Origin: an uncultured Clostridia bacterium
GTDB taxonomy: Bacteria > Bacillota > Clostridia > TANB77 > CAG-508
Assembly: GCA_904387305.1 (NCBI GenBank)
Contig: CAJFLB010000004.1
Location: 1 to 63,221, forward strand
Direction: 5' to 3'
DNA length: 63,221 nt
The first letter of the stretch is position 1. Each line of letters opens with the position of its first letter. Below are positions 52,843 through 61,779 of this stretch, piece by piece. The position numbers were made by a program, and so were the translations under genes. The notes under the pieces were generated by a model. The model ran no database searches. It saw nothing but the letters and a program-made list of their open reading frames with translations, and was not told where the DNA came from.

Positions 52843-54819
52843 ATGAAGATAGATATAAAAAAAGATTGGAAGTTTTACGGTATTTTAACAATAGCTGTTT
52901 TGATAATAGTTTTAATAGCGAATTATGCACTTAAAATAGAAGAAAAACTGTATACAGCAGGAGAAGTACAAGAAGAAACTGGAACATTGGAAGAAATTGC
53001 AACAGGAACTGAAATTATACAAACTTTTGTTGCAGTTGATAATAACCTAGAAAAAGTAAAAATAGATTTTGAACCATATAAAGATGATGTGAATTGTGGT
53101 GGAAAAGTAACTATAGGAATAAAAGATGCCAATGGAAATGTAATAGAAGAAAAAGAGATTTTACGTAATTATGTAAGAGAAACATCACAATATACATTAG
53201 AATTTTCAAAACAAAAGGACTCAAAAGATAAGGAATATAAAATCTTTATAAGATTTAATGATCTTGAAGAAGCTGATAGATTTTATAGTGTAAAATATAC
53301 GGATAAAAATGAGTTCCTTAAAAATCATTTAATTGTAAATGGTGAAGAAATGCAAGGGGCTTCAATCATTTTCCAAGATTTATATAAAAGTAATATTAGA
53401 ACAATTATATATTTTGTCATATTAATTGTATTTATATTAGGAGTTTATATTGTATCAAGTATTATATATTATAAAAAAGGAATGAAGATTGAAAATATCT
53501 TTTTAATGGTAGCACCACTTACATGTATATTCTTTTTAGTGACAATGCCAACATTCAAAAATCATGATGAATATTATCATTGGCTAAAAGCATATGAGGT
53601 ATCACAAGGTACACTAATGACACCACAAGAAGATGGTGTGCAAGGCTCAATGATGCCAGAAGGTGTATCAAAAGTATTTCCAACTGATTGGACAAAATTA
53701 GATTATCAAATGATGAAAGAGCTTTTAGATGTAAAATTAAATGAAGATAACAAAGGAATCTTAAATCCAGAAACAGCGGCTGTATATTCTTTTGTGCAAT
53801 ACATACCACAAGCAACAGGTATAGCTTTAGCAAGATTAGTGACAGATAATGTATATCTTATAACATATGGCGGAAGAATCGTTAACATGATATTTGCATT
53901 ATTGGTATTGTATTTTGCAATAAAACTTATGCCGTTTGGAAAAAAATTGTTATTAATACCAGCTATGATACCAATTGCGATAGAGGGATTTACATCTTTA
54001 TCTCCTGATGCTATGACAATTTCTGTGGCATTTTTCTACATTGCTTATATATTACACTTAGCTTTTGGAGAAAAAGAACAAATTGGAATAAAAGAGAAAG
54101 CGATACTACTCATTTCATCTATTGTCATTGCATTGTGTAAAATTGTGTATATACCATTAGTTGGATTAATTTTGATTATTCCAAAAGAGAAATTTAAAAA
54201 TCAAGGAAATAAAAATAAAATATTAAACTTCTGTGTAATAGCAGGAATTGCGGTAATGATAAATTTGATTTGGTTAGCAATATCTAGTAGATATTTGTCT
54301 ACATTTAGAGAAGGAGATTCAAAAATCCAAGTATTGCTAGCATTACAAAATCCAATTCTATATATACAAAACGTGTTGTATACGTTTAATCTTAATGGTA
54401 GCAATTATCTACTATCCTTATTTGGTGCTGACTTAGGATGGGGAGAGCTAATAAAACTATATTCTATTGTACCATACGCATTTTTAGGAATTTATCTATT
54501 TACAGCAATTACAGATAATGAGTTAAAAGATAAATTTAAAAGATATCAAATAGTTTGGATATCATTAGTCGTATTAGCAATTGTAGGATTAATATTTACA
54601 AGTTTATATGTTCAATGGACAACTGTTGGACAAACAAGTATAGCAGGTATACAAGGTAGATATTTCTTACCAATATTACCATTAGTAATGTTATTGCTGG
54701 GAAGTGTAGTAAAAGTAAAATCTCTATATAATGAAGAAAAAGTTACAAAATTTGTGGGGATATCTATTTTGGTATTACAAATATTTACAATTTCTCAGAT
54801 TTTAGTAGAACATTTGTAA
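52843..54819 (+). CDS. DUF2142-family multi-pass membrane protein
   Basis: A 658-residue membrane protein. One N-terminal segment (about 12-30) precedes an extracytoplasmic domain (to about 185) rich in beta strands. A long set of about ten segments follows. PTFKNHDEYYHWLKAYEVSQG after the second segment is typical of DUF2142 and of GT-C-like enzymes, where acidic residues in the first loop are catalytic. It may transfer a sugar from a lipid carrier outside the membrane. A terminator follows, so an operon probably ends here. Confidence 0.85.
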   Translation: MKIDIKKDWKFYGILTIAVLIIVLIANYALKIEEKLYTAGEVQEETGTLEEIATGTEIIQTFVAVDNNLEKVKIDFEPYKDDVNCGGKVTIGIKDANGNVIEEKEILRNYVRETSQYTLEFSKQKDSKDKEYKIFIRFNDLEEADRFYSVKYTDKNEFLKNHLIVNGEEMQGASIIFQDLYKSNIRTIIYFVILIVFILGVYIVSSIIYYKKGMKIENIFLMVAPLTCIFFLVTMPTFKNHDEYYHWLKAYEVSQGTLMTPQEDGVQGSMMPEGVSKVFPTDWTKLDYQMMKELLDVKLNEDNKGILNPETAAVYSFVQYIPQATGIALARLVTDNVYLITYGGRIVNMIFALLVLYFAIKLMPFGKKLLLIPAMIPIAIEGFTSLSPDAMTISVAFFYIAYILHLAFGEKEQIGIKEKAILLISSIVIALCKIVYIPLVGLILIIPKEKFKNQGNKNKILNFCVIAGIAVMINLIWLAISSRYLSTFREGDSKIQVLLALQNPILYIQNVLYTFNLNGSNYLLSLFGADLGWGELIKLYSIVPYAFLGIYLFTAITDNELKDKFKRYQIVWISLVVLAIVGLIFTSLYVQWTTVGQTSIAGIQGRYFLPILPLVMLLLGSVVKVKSLYNEEKVTKFVGISILVLQIFTISQILVEHL

Positions 54820-54884
54820 TTCTAAATATAATTTATAGAGTGAAAGTGTAATAGTTGAAGCAGAAAATTTATAATATCAAAAGA

Positions 54885-54928
54885 AAATAAGACATACAAA
54901 ACTATGAGGAAGTATGTCTTATTTTTAT
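54885..54928 (+). terminator. Terminator after the DUF2142 gene
   Basis: AAATAAGACATAC (54885-54897) pairs perfectly with GTATGTCTTATTT (54912-54924), followed by T residues. It divides the polymer cluster into two transcription units. Confidence 0.88.
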
Positions 54929-55008
54929 TGGTCAGAAAAAAGTTGCAAAAAAAGCAATATAATGATAAGATAATGAAGAAAATAATGTCTAAATAGAGGA
55001 GAAAGTGA

Positions 55009-56103
55009 ATGAAAAAACTTTTTTTTGCAACACATAACTTGGACTTAGGTGGAATAGAAACTGCACTTGTTACATTAGTAAATTACTTATCAGAAAAAGG
55101 TTATGATATAACGATTGCACTAGAAAAAAAAGAAGGTGTTTTTTTAGGCAGACTAAGTAAAGAAATAAAAGTTGTAGAATACAACACCAACAACAATAAA
55201 AATGTCATTTTAAGAAAGATATGTAATTTGTACAATAGGCTAAAATTTATTATAAAATATAAAAACAAATTTGACTTTTCAGCAAGTTTTGCCACATATT
55301 CTTTGGCAAGTAGTTTTATGGCAAGAACAGCATCTCAAAACTCAGCGTTATGGTGTCACGCAGATTATTTAACTCTGTACCAAGGAAATAAAGAAGAAGT
55401 AAAATCTTTTTTTAAAAATGTAACTTGTGAAGAATTTAAACATATTGTGTTTGTGTCAAAAGAAGGTACAAATAGCTTTATAGAGATTTTTCCAGAATTA
55501 AAAGACAAAGTGATTACCTGTAATAATTTAATAAATGGAGAAGACATTATAGAAAAATCGAAAAAGTCGATTATAGAGGAAAATATACAAGAATTAAAAA
55601 AAGAAGAGATTCCTATTTTCTTAAATGTAGGAAGACATGATGAAAAACAAAAAAAGTTAACAAGAATCATAGAAGCCTCTAAAAAATTAAAAGAAGAGAA
55701 TTTAAAATTCAAAGTCTTATTTATTGGAGATGGACAAGATACAAAATTATATCAAGAAAAAGTAAAAGAATATGATTTACAAGATACCATCTTATTTTTA
55801 GGAAGAAAAGAAAATCCATATCCATATTTTATAATGAGTGATTGTATCATCTTATCTTCTGAATATGAAGGATATCCGGTTGTATATTTAGAAAGTTTTG
55901 TATTACATAAACCAATTATAACGACAAAAGTATCTGATTATGAACAAGTAGAAGATGGAAGAGGAATGGTCGTAGAAAAAGATACACAATCTATATATAT
56001 GTCAATGAAAGAATTTATACAAAATGGATATGAAGTAAAAAATCCATTTGATTATGAAACATATAATGAAAACGTAGTAAAAACGTTAGAAACAATATTT
56101 TAA
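55009..56103 (+). CDS. GT4 family glycosyltransferase
   Basis: A 364-residue GT-B fold enzyme. N-terminal HNLDLGGIETALVTLVNYLSE is the acceptor-domain signature. The donor domain has LNVGRHDEKQKKLTRII, FIGDGQDTKLY, LFLGRKENPYPY and SSEYEGYPVVYLES (an EGYP form of the EGfgl motif). It is the first gene of the second part of the cluster, following a terminator. Donor sugar unknown. The ATG follows GAGGAG. Confidence 0.92.
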   Translation: MKKLFFATHNLDLGGIETALVTLVNYLSEKGYDITIALEKKEGVFLGRLSKEIKVVEYNTNNNKNVILRKICNLYNRLKFIIKYKNKFDFSASFATYSLASSFMARTASQNSALWCHADYLTLYQGNKEEVKSFFKNVTCEEFKHIVFVSKEGTNSFIEIFPELKDKVITCNNLINGEDIIEKSKKSIIEENIQELKKEEIPIFLNVGRHDEKQKKLTRIIEASKKLKEENLKFKVLFIGDGQDTKLYQEKVKEYDLQDTILFLGRKENPYPYFIMSDCIILSSEYEGYPVVYLESFVLHKPIITTKVSDYEQVEDGRGMVVEKDTQSIYMSMKEFIQNGYEVKNPFDYETYNENVVKTLETIF

Positions 56104-56111
56104 AAAGAAAG

Positions 56112-57086
56112 ATGGCGAGAATATTGAAAAAGTTAAGTGTCATTATTCCCGTATATAATGCGGAAAAAACATTAAAAAAATGTATGGAATCTGTTTTAAA
56201 ACAAAAAGATGAAGATTTAGAAATTGTATTAATTAATGATGGAAGTACAGATGCATCTGATAAGATTATACAAGAATATAAAGAAAAAAATCCTAAAACT
56301 ATTTCGTATTATAAAAAGAAAAATACAGGGGTTGCCGATACAAGAAATTATGGAATCAAAAAAGCAAAAGGAAAATATATTTTGTTTCTTGATGCAGATG
56401 ATTATTTAGATATCCATTTATATGGTTTAGTAAAGCAATATATGGAAAAGGATACTGATTTAATTAAATTTAAGTTGCAAAGAGAAGATGAAAAAGGAAA
56501 TGTCATAGAAACAGTCAATGGATCTGTATTTGAAAATAAAACAGGAGAAGAAGGATTTGAGGAATTATATGCTACAGATGTTTTACTAGACTCTCCTTGT
56601 GTGTATGTGATAAAAAAAGAGATATTCACAAAGAACAAATTAGAGTTTAAAGTTGGAACAGAACATGAGGATTTTGGGTTAATGCCATTTGTGATTGTAC
56701 TTGCTAAAACGATGATTTCTATTAACTTTTATGGATATCATTATGTGCAAGTAAAAGGAAGTATTACAAGAAATGATAGTTATGAAAAAACAAAGAAAAA
56801 GGCAAATGATGCATTAAAACAATATGATGAAGCTTTGTTAAAAATTGATAAATACAAATTAAATAAAAAAACAGCCGAAACATTAAAAATTTATTATACA
56901 AATGCAATTTTGTTAAAGATAGAAACTTTAGAAAAAAAGGATCAAAAGAAATATATAAAAGAAATTAGAAAAAGAAAAATGACAAAAAATATTAAAGCAA
57001 AAAACGGAAGACAGTGCTTAAGAAAATTAATTTTAAGTGTAAATATTAAATGGTATTTAAGCTTAAGAAGAAAGGTTAAATCATGA
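56112..57086 (+). CDS. GT2 family glycosyltransferase
   Basis: A 324-residue inverting enzyme. KLSVIIPVYNAEKTLKKCMES, LINDGSTDASD and FLDADDYLD are the nucleotide and metal motifs. A lysine-rich C-terminal tail could lie on the membrane. It starts 8 bp after the GT4 gene and overlaps the next GT2 gene by 4 bp. Donor unknown. Confidence 0.92.
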   Translation: MARILKKLSVIIPVYNAEKTLKKCMESVLKQKDEDLEIVLINDGSTDASDKIIQEYKEKNPKTISYYKKKNTGVADTRNYGIKKAKGKYILFLDADDYLDIHLYGLVKQYMEKDTDLIKFKLQREDEKGNVIETVNGSVFENKTGEEGFEELYATDVLLDSPCVYVIKKEIFTKNKLEFKVGTEHEDFGLMPFVIVLAKTMISINFYGYHYVQVKGSITRNDSYEKTKKKANDALKQYDEALLKIDKYKLNKKTAETLKIYYTNAILLKIETLEKKDQKKYIKEIRKRKMTKNIKAKNGRQCLRKLILSVNIKWYLSLRRKVKS

Positions 57087-58069
57087 TAAAGGTTAGTATC
57101 ATTGTTCCATTTTATAATGTAGAAAACTATATAGAAAAATGTTTACAATCTCTAGTAAATCAAACATTAGAAGATGTTGAAATTATACTTGTCAATGATG
57201 GAAGTCAAGATGGAACAGAGGAGATTGCAAAACAATTTGTAGAAAAATATCCAAATAAAATCATGTATTTAGAAAAAGAAAATGGTGGGTTATCAGATGC
57301 TAGAAATTATGCTATTCCATATGCTAAGGGAGAATATATTGCCTTTCTAGATTCTGATGATTATGTCGAAGCTAATATGTATGAAGAAATGTATAATAAA
57401 GCAAAAGAAGAGAACTTAGATTATGTTGAATGTGATTTTTTATGGGAATATCCAGATAAGAGTTTAGAAAGCAAAGGAAAACAGTATAGCAATAAAAAAG
57501 AAATGTTTATTTATACTAGAGTTGTTGCATGGAATAAATTAATCAAAAGAGAAATCGTACAAAATAACCATTTAGAATTTCCAAAAGGATATCGATATGA
57601 AGATGTAGAATTTTTCTATAAACTGTTACCATTGATACATAATTATGGAATTGTTGAAAAACCATTTATTCATTATGTCCAAAGAGAGAATTCTATCTCA
57701 AATGTGCAAAATACAAGAACCAAAGAGATTATTGATGTTTTAAGACATGTTATTGACTATTATAAACGAAATCAGTTATTTGATGAATATAAAGAAGAAA
57801 TAGAATATACCTATACAAGATATATTTTATGTAGCTCAATGCTCAGAATGGTGATGATTGAAAATAGAAAGGAAAGAAAAGAAATCATTAATCTTGCATG
57901 GAAATCATTAAATACACAATTTACAAATTGGAAAGAAAATATCTATTTGAAAGAAAAAGGATTAAAAAATTTATATATGAAAACAGTAAATAATATTACA
58001 TTGAAAATGTATACAAGCTTAGCAAGGATTAAATTTATACGTGATAAGTTACAAGAAAAATTTGTTTAA
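57083..58069 (+). CDS. GT2 family glycosyltransferase (EpsJ-like)
   Basis: A 328-residue GT2 enzyme with VSIIVPFYNVENYIEKCLQSL, LVNDGSQDGTEEI, GGLSDARNYA and AFLDSDDYVE. The C-terminal half matches EpsJ/capsular GT2 enzymes. ATGA overlap with the preceding GT2 gene implies coupled translation. A repeat fragment (17 bp) covers its stop codon. Donor unknown. Confidence 0.92.
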   Translation: MIKVSIIVPFYNVENYIEKCLQSLVNQTLEDVEIILVNDGSQDGTEEIAKQFVEKYPNKIMYLEKENGGLSDARNYAIPYAKGEYIAFLDSDDYVEANMYEEMYNKAKEENLDYVECDFLWEYPDKSLESKGKQYSNKKEMFIYTRVVAWNKLIKREIVQNNHLEFPKGYRYEDVEFFYKLLPLIHNYGIVEKPFIHYVQRENSISNVQNTRTKEIIDVLRHVIDYYKRNQLFDEYKEEIEYTYTRYILCSSMLRMVMIENRKERKEIINLAWKSLNTQFTNWKENIYLKEKGLKNLYMKTVNNITLKMYTSLARIKFIRDKLQEKFV

Positions 58070-58081
58070 TTCTTTTCCAAC
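58065..58081. repeat. Solo end of repeat family 4 (copy 3)
   Basis: The 17 bases TTTAATTCTTTTCCAAC equal the right end of the element at 44355-44433. They overlap the stop codon of the EpsJ-like gene. No left end is present nearby. Confidence 0.55.
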
Positions 58082-58106
58082 CATATGATATCAGGAGAAT
58101 TAGAAA

Positions 58107-59213
58107 ATGAAAAAAATAATATTTGGAATAACCAGTTTAACATTAGGTGGAGCAGAAAGAGTATTAGTGGATATGGTAAATCAATTAAGTGATACATTTG
58201 ACATTACTATATTTACGATTTATGGAAAAGGTGAGTTAGAAAAAAGTTTAAATAATAGAATAAAAATCAAAAGAATATTTGATAAACCATATAAGGAATT
58301 AACTAAAGTTGAAAAAATAAGTATACCTTTAAAAATCTTATGTTTCCAAAAGCAATATTATAAAAAATATATACAAGGTGACTATGATATAGAAATTGCC
58401 TTCTTGGAAGGGCCAATCACAAGGCTATTTAGCACGAAAAACAGAAATACTAAAAAAATTGCTTGGATTCATAATGATATTTCTAAAGTATATGGAAATG
58501 ACCTAAAAGCGAAACTAAAGTTAACCATAGATAAAAGAATTTATAATAAATATGAAAAATTAATATTTGTCAGCAAAGATAACAAAGAAGTGTTTGATAT
58601 ACGATATCCAAATATGAAACCCACAGAAGAGGTTATCTATAATTATATAGATTCTCAAAAGGTAATAGAAAAGGCAAAAGAAAAGATAGATTTTTCATTT
58701 GATAATAAACAAATGAATTTCTTGACAGTTGCGAGATTAGTAGAGCAAAAAGGAATTGATAGATTAATTCGTATTCATAAAGAATTAATTGCAAATCATT
58801 TTAATAATAAATTTTATATTATTGGTGATGGTCCAGAAAGAGAAAAATTAGAAAAACTAATAAAAGACGAACATTTACAAGAAACATTTTTCCTATTAGG
58901 CGCAAAGGAAAATCCATATCCATACATAAAGCAAGCAAACATGTTCTGTTTACTTTCTAAATTTGAGGGATATGGTATGGTTTTAGAAGAAGCCAAAATT
59001 TTAAACAAACCAATTATCATTACGAATACAGCAGCAAGAGAAGCGGTTGAAAATTATAAAAACGCAGTTATTGTAGAAAATGATGAACATGAAATTTATA
59101 ATAAATTGAAATATATTATTGAAAACAATATAAAAACATTTGATGATAAAAAACAAATATATGATAATCACCATATTATCAAAGAATTAGAAAAATTATT
59201 AAAGGAAGAATAA
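58107..59213 (+). CDS. GT4 family glycosyltransferase
   Basis: A 368-residue GT-B enzyme related to the one at 55009. It has ITSLTLGGAERVLVDMVNQLS, FLTVARLVEQKGIDRLI, IIGDGPEREKLEKLI, LLGAKENPYPYI and SKFEGYGMVLEEA. It likely extends the polymer chain on the inner membrane face. Two bases separate it from the next gene. Confidence 0.93.
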   Translation: MKKIIFGITSLTLGGAERVLVDMVNQLSDTFDITIFTIYGKGELEKSLNNRIKIKRIFDKPYKELTKVEKISIPLKILCFQKQYYKKYIQGDYDIEIAFLEGPITRLFSTKNRNTKKIAWIHNDISKVYGNDLKAKLKLTIDKRIYNKYEKLIFVSKDNKEVFDIRYPNMKPTEEVIYNYIDSQKVIEKAKEKIDFSFDNKQMNFLTVARLVEQKGIDRLIRIHKELIANHFNNKFYIIGDGPEREKLEKLIKDEHLQETFFLLGAKENPYPYIKQANMFCLLSKFEGYGMVLEEAKILNKPIIITNTAAREAVENYKNAVIVENDEHEIYNKLKYIIENNIKTFDDKKQIYDNHHIIKELEKLLKEE

Positions 59214-59215
59214 TT

Positions 59216-60121
59216 ATGAAATTATCCATTATTACACCAACATATAATCGAGCAAATATGTTAGGGAATTTATATAATAGTATTGTTAAGAATTTAGAAA
59301 AAAATCGAGAAGTGCAACAAAACATACAAGTACAATGGTTAATAACAGATGATGGTTCAACAGACAATACAGAAGAACTGATAAATCAGTACATAAGTGA
59401 AAAGAAGATAGAAATACAATATCATAAGCAAGAAAATCAAGGAAAAATGTCAGCTATCAACAATGTTGTTCAATATGCTGATGGAAATTTAATTGTAGAA
59501 TGTGATTCTGATGATATATTTTCAGATAATGCATTTTATGATATTTTACAAGCCTATTATGAAACAAAAGAAAGAAATGATTTATATGGATTGTGTTTCT
59601 TAAAATACGACTTAAAAGGAAATAATATTGGAAACCGATTTCAAAGAGAAGAAACTACCATGTTTGATTTATATTTTAAAGAACAAGAAAATGGAGAAAA
59701 AGCAATTGTATTTTTTGCCAATATTCGAAAACAATATCAGTATAAGATTGAAAAGGATGAGAAGTTTTCAACAGAAGCAAGAATGTATCATGAAATGGAT
59801 TTAAAATATAAAATGAAATGTATCAATAAACCAATTATGATATGTGATTATAAAGCAGATGGTTATACTAAAAATATCCAAAAGATTTTCAAAGAAAATC
59901 CTTATGGACATTATGCATATTTTAAAGAAATTTTAGAACAACATGATATGACAGGGATTTCTTTAAAAAAGAGACTATATGTTATTAAACATTATATTTT
60001 ATTTAGTTATTTAACAAAACAATATAGGATAGGAAGCATAAAAGGAATGAAAAACAAAATGATATATATATTATTATTTATTCCGGGAATGATAAAAAGC
60101 TATCATTTTAAGAATAAGTAA
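59216..60121 (+). CDS. GT2 family glycosyltransferase
   Basis: A 301-residue GT2 enzyme of a different branch. It has KLSIITPTYNRANMLGNLYNS, ITDDGSTDNTEELI and VECDSDDIFSDNAF (metal-binding DSDD). The middle part (residues about 150-230) is typical of enzymes annotated as adding a sugar to a lipid-linked acceptor. It follows the GT4 gene by 2 bp. A fresh promoter lies after it, so it ends its operon. Donor unknown. Confidence 0.9.
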   Translation: MKLSIITPTYNRANMLGNLYNSIVKNLEKNREVQQNIQVQWLITDDGSTDNTEELINQYISEKKIEIQYHKQENQGKMSAINNVVQYADGNLIVECDSDDIFSDNAFYDILQAYYETKERNDLYGLCFLKYDLKGNNIGNRFQREETTMFDLYFKEQENGEKAIVFFANIRKQYQYKIEKDEKFSTEARMYHEMDLKYKMKCINKPIMICDYKADGYTKNIQKIFKENPYGHYAYFKEILEQHDMTGISLKKRLYVIKHYILFSYLTKQYRIGSIKGMKNKMIYILLFIPGMIKSYHFKNK

Positions 60122-60132
60122 TAACCATATTC

Positions 60133-60161
60133 TTTACAAGAAATATATTTATTGATATAAT
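60133..60161 (+). promoter_or_regulatory. Promoter of the gtrA-gtrB-like pair
   Basis: TTTACA (60133-60138) and TATAAT (60156-60161) are exactly 17 bp apart, about 70 bp before the GtrA-like start. Confidence 0.7.
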
Positions 60162-60229
60162 AGAAAAGTATATTAGAATATAAGCAAGATTATCGAAGTA
60201 ATATTAAATTAGATAAAGAAAAATAAATA

Positions 60230-60694
60230 ATGAAGAAAGTGAAAAGAAAAATGGAAAAAATTATAAAAAAATTATGCACAAGAGAAACAATATCATATTT
60301 AATATTTGGTGTGTTAACAACACTAATTAATATAGGGGTTTCAACAATATTAGTAAAAGTATTTCAAGTTGAAGGGAATATAGCAAGTACAATAGGAATT
60401 ATTATATCTATTTTATTTGCCTATTTTACCAATCGAAAAATGGTATTTAATTCCACAGCAGAAACAGCAAAAGAAAAATGGGAAGAATTTTTAAAATTTA
60501 TATTAGGCAGATCTTTTACAATGGTATTGGAAATGGCAGGAGTATTTTTATTTTATACAATATTACATGTAGAATATGTCATAACAAAAGTAACCATTAC
60601 TGTCATCGTTGTTATATTAAACTTTTTTATTAGCAAATTTTTTGCATTTAAAACCAAAAAAGAAGAAAATGAACAAGGAAGTGAAAATCAATGA
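60230..60694 (+). CDS. GtrA-family membrane protein (polyprenyl-phosphate sugar flippase)
   Basis: A 154-residue protein with four membrane segments. SYLIFGVLTTLINIGVSTIL and ISILFAYFTNRKMVFNS are the family signature, and NFFISKFFAFKTKK closes it. GtrA proteins flip polyprenyl-phosphate-linked sugars. Its end overlaps the next GT2 gene (ATGA), matching the gtrA-gtrB pairing. The first ATG has a weak ribosome site; an ATG seven codons later is possible. Confidence 0.9.
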   Translation: MKKVKRKMEKIIKKLCTRETISYLIFGVLTTLINIGVSTILVKVFQVEGNIASTIGIIISILFAYFTNRKMVFNSTAETAKEKWEEFLKFILGRSFTMVLEMAGVFLFYTILHVEYVITKVTITVIVVILNFFISKFFAFKTKKEENEQGSENQ

Positions 60695-61635
60695 AAAAAA
60701 TAACAATAATCATACCAGCATATAATGAAGAAGAATCATTACCACATTTATATGAAAGGTTAGAAAAATTAATGAGCTCTATGGAGCATTATGAATTTGA
60801 AATCTTATTTGTAAATGATGGAAGTAAAGATAATACAATTAATCTAATAAAAGAATATAGAGAAAAAGATAACAGGATATGTTATGTTGATTTTTCAAGA
60901 AATTTTGGAAAAGAAATAGCTATGATTGCGGGATTAGATTATGCAACTGGAGATTGTGTCATCTTTATGGATGCAGATTTACAAGACCCACCAGAATTGA
61001 TTCCAGAATTGGTAAAATATTGGGAAGAAGGATATGATGATGTTTATGCCAAAAGGAGCTCAAGAAAAGGAGAAACTTGGCTAAAGAAATTTACATCAAA
61101 AATGTATTATAGAGTTTTGCAACATTTAACAAATGTACCAATTCAACAAGATACAGGTGATTTTAGATTGCTAGACAGAAGATGTGTGAATGCATTGAGA
61201 AAAATGAGAGAATCTCAAAGAAATTCAAAAAGCATGTTTAGCTGGATAGGCTATAAGAAAAAAGAAGTATTATATGATAGAGACCCAAGAATTGCAGGGC
61301 AAACAAAATGGAATTATAAAAAGTTAGTGGATTTAGCAATTGATGGAATTACATCATTTACTACTTCACCACTTAGAATATCAACATATATTAGTATACC
61401 AACATTTATTGTTTTATTTGCATATTTTGTATATGTGATTGCAAAATGTATTGTAACAAGTACAATTATTCAAGCATATCAAGCAATTATATTATTGATT
61501 CTATTTTTCTCAGGCGTGCAAATATTATTATTTGGAATTATAGGAGAATATTTAGGAAGAATATTTAATGAAAGTAAAGATAGACCATTATATTTAGTAA
61601 ATGAGTATAATGGAAAAAAAGAAATGAATGATTAA
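60691..61635 (+). CDS. GtrB-like polyprenyl-phosphate glycosyltransferase (GT2 with membrane anchor)
   Basis: A 314-residue GT2 enzyme. Soluble part: KITIIIPAYNEEESLPHLYERL, VNDGSKDNT, SRNFGKEIAMIAGLDYATGD, MDADLQDPPELI and DTGDFRLLDRR. Two C-terminal membrane segments (about 230-290) and LFGIIGEYLGRIFNE complete the GtrB/YkcC layout. It makes a polyprenyl-phosphate sugar for the overlapping GtrA-like flippase. A terminator follows within 20 bp. Confidence 0.94.
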   Translation: MKKITIIIPAYNEEESLPHLYERLEKLMSSMEHYEFEILFVNDGSKDNTINLIKEYREKDNRICYVDFSRNFGKEIAMIAGLDYATGDCVIFMDADLQDPPELIPELVKYWEEGYDDVYAKRSSRKGETWLKKFTSKMYYRVLQHLTNVPIQQDTGDFRLLDRRCVNALRKMRESQRNSKSMFSWIGYKKKEVLYDRDPRIAGQTKWNYKKLVDLAIDGITSFTTSPLRISTYISIPTFIVLFAYFVYVIAKCIVTSTIIQAYQAIILLILFFSGVQILLFGIIGEYLGRIFNESKDRPLYLVNEYNGKKEMND

Positions 61636-61657
61636 AAGATGTTTGACATCTTTTTTT
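61634..61657 (+). terminator. Terminator after the GtrB-like gene
   Basis: AAAAGATG (61634-61641) pairs with CATCTTTT (61647-61654), followed by T residues. Two more hairpins follow before the next gene: TTGAATAGGAAAAA (61660-61673) with TTTTTCCTATTCAA (61678-61691), and GAAAAATTGC with GCAATTTTTC (61710-61732). Confidence 0.75.
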
Positions 61658-61779
61658 CATTGAATAGGAAAAATTACTTTTTCCTATTCAACGAAAACGA
61701 CGTTGCACAGAAAAATTGCTATGCAATTTTTCGCGTCATATACTAACAATAAATAGGAAATTAAAAAAGGAGAAATAAT

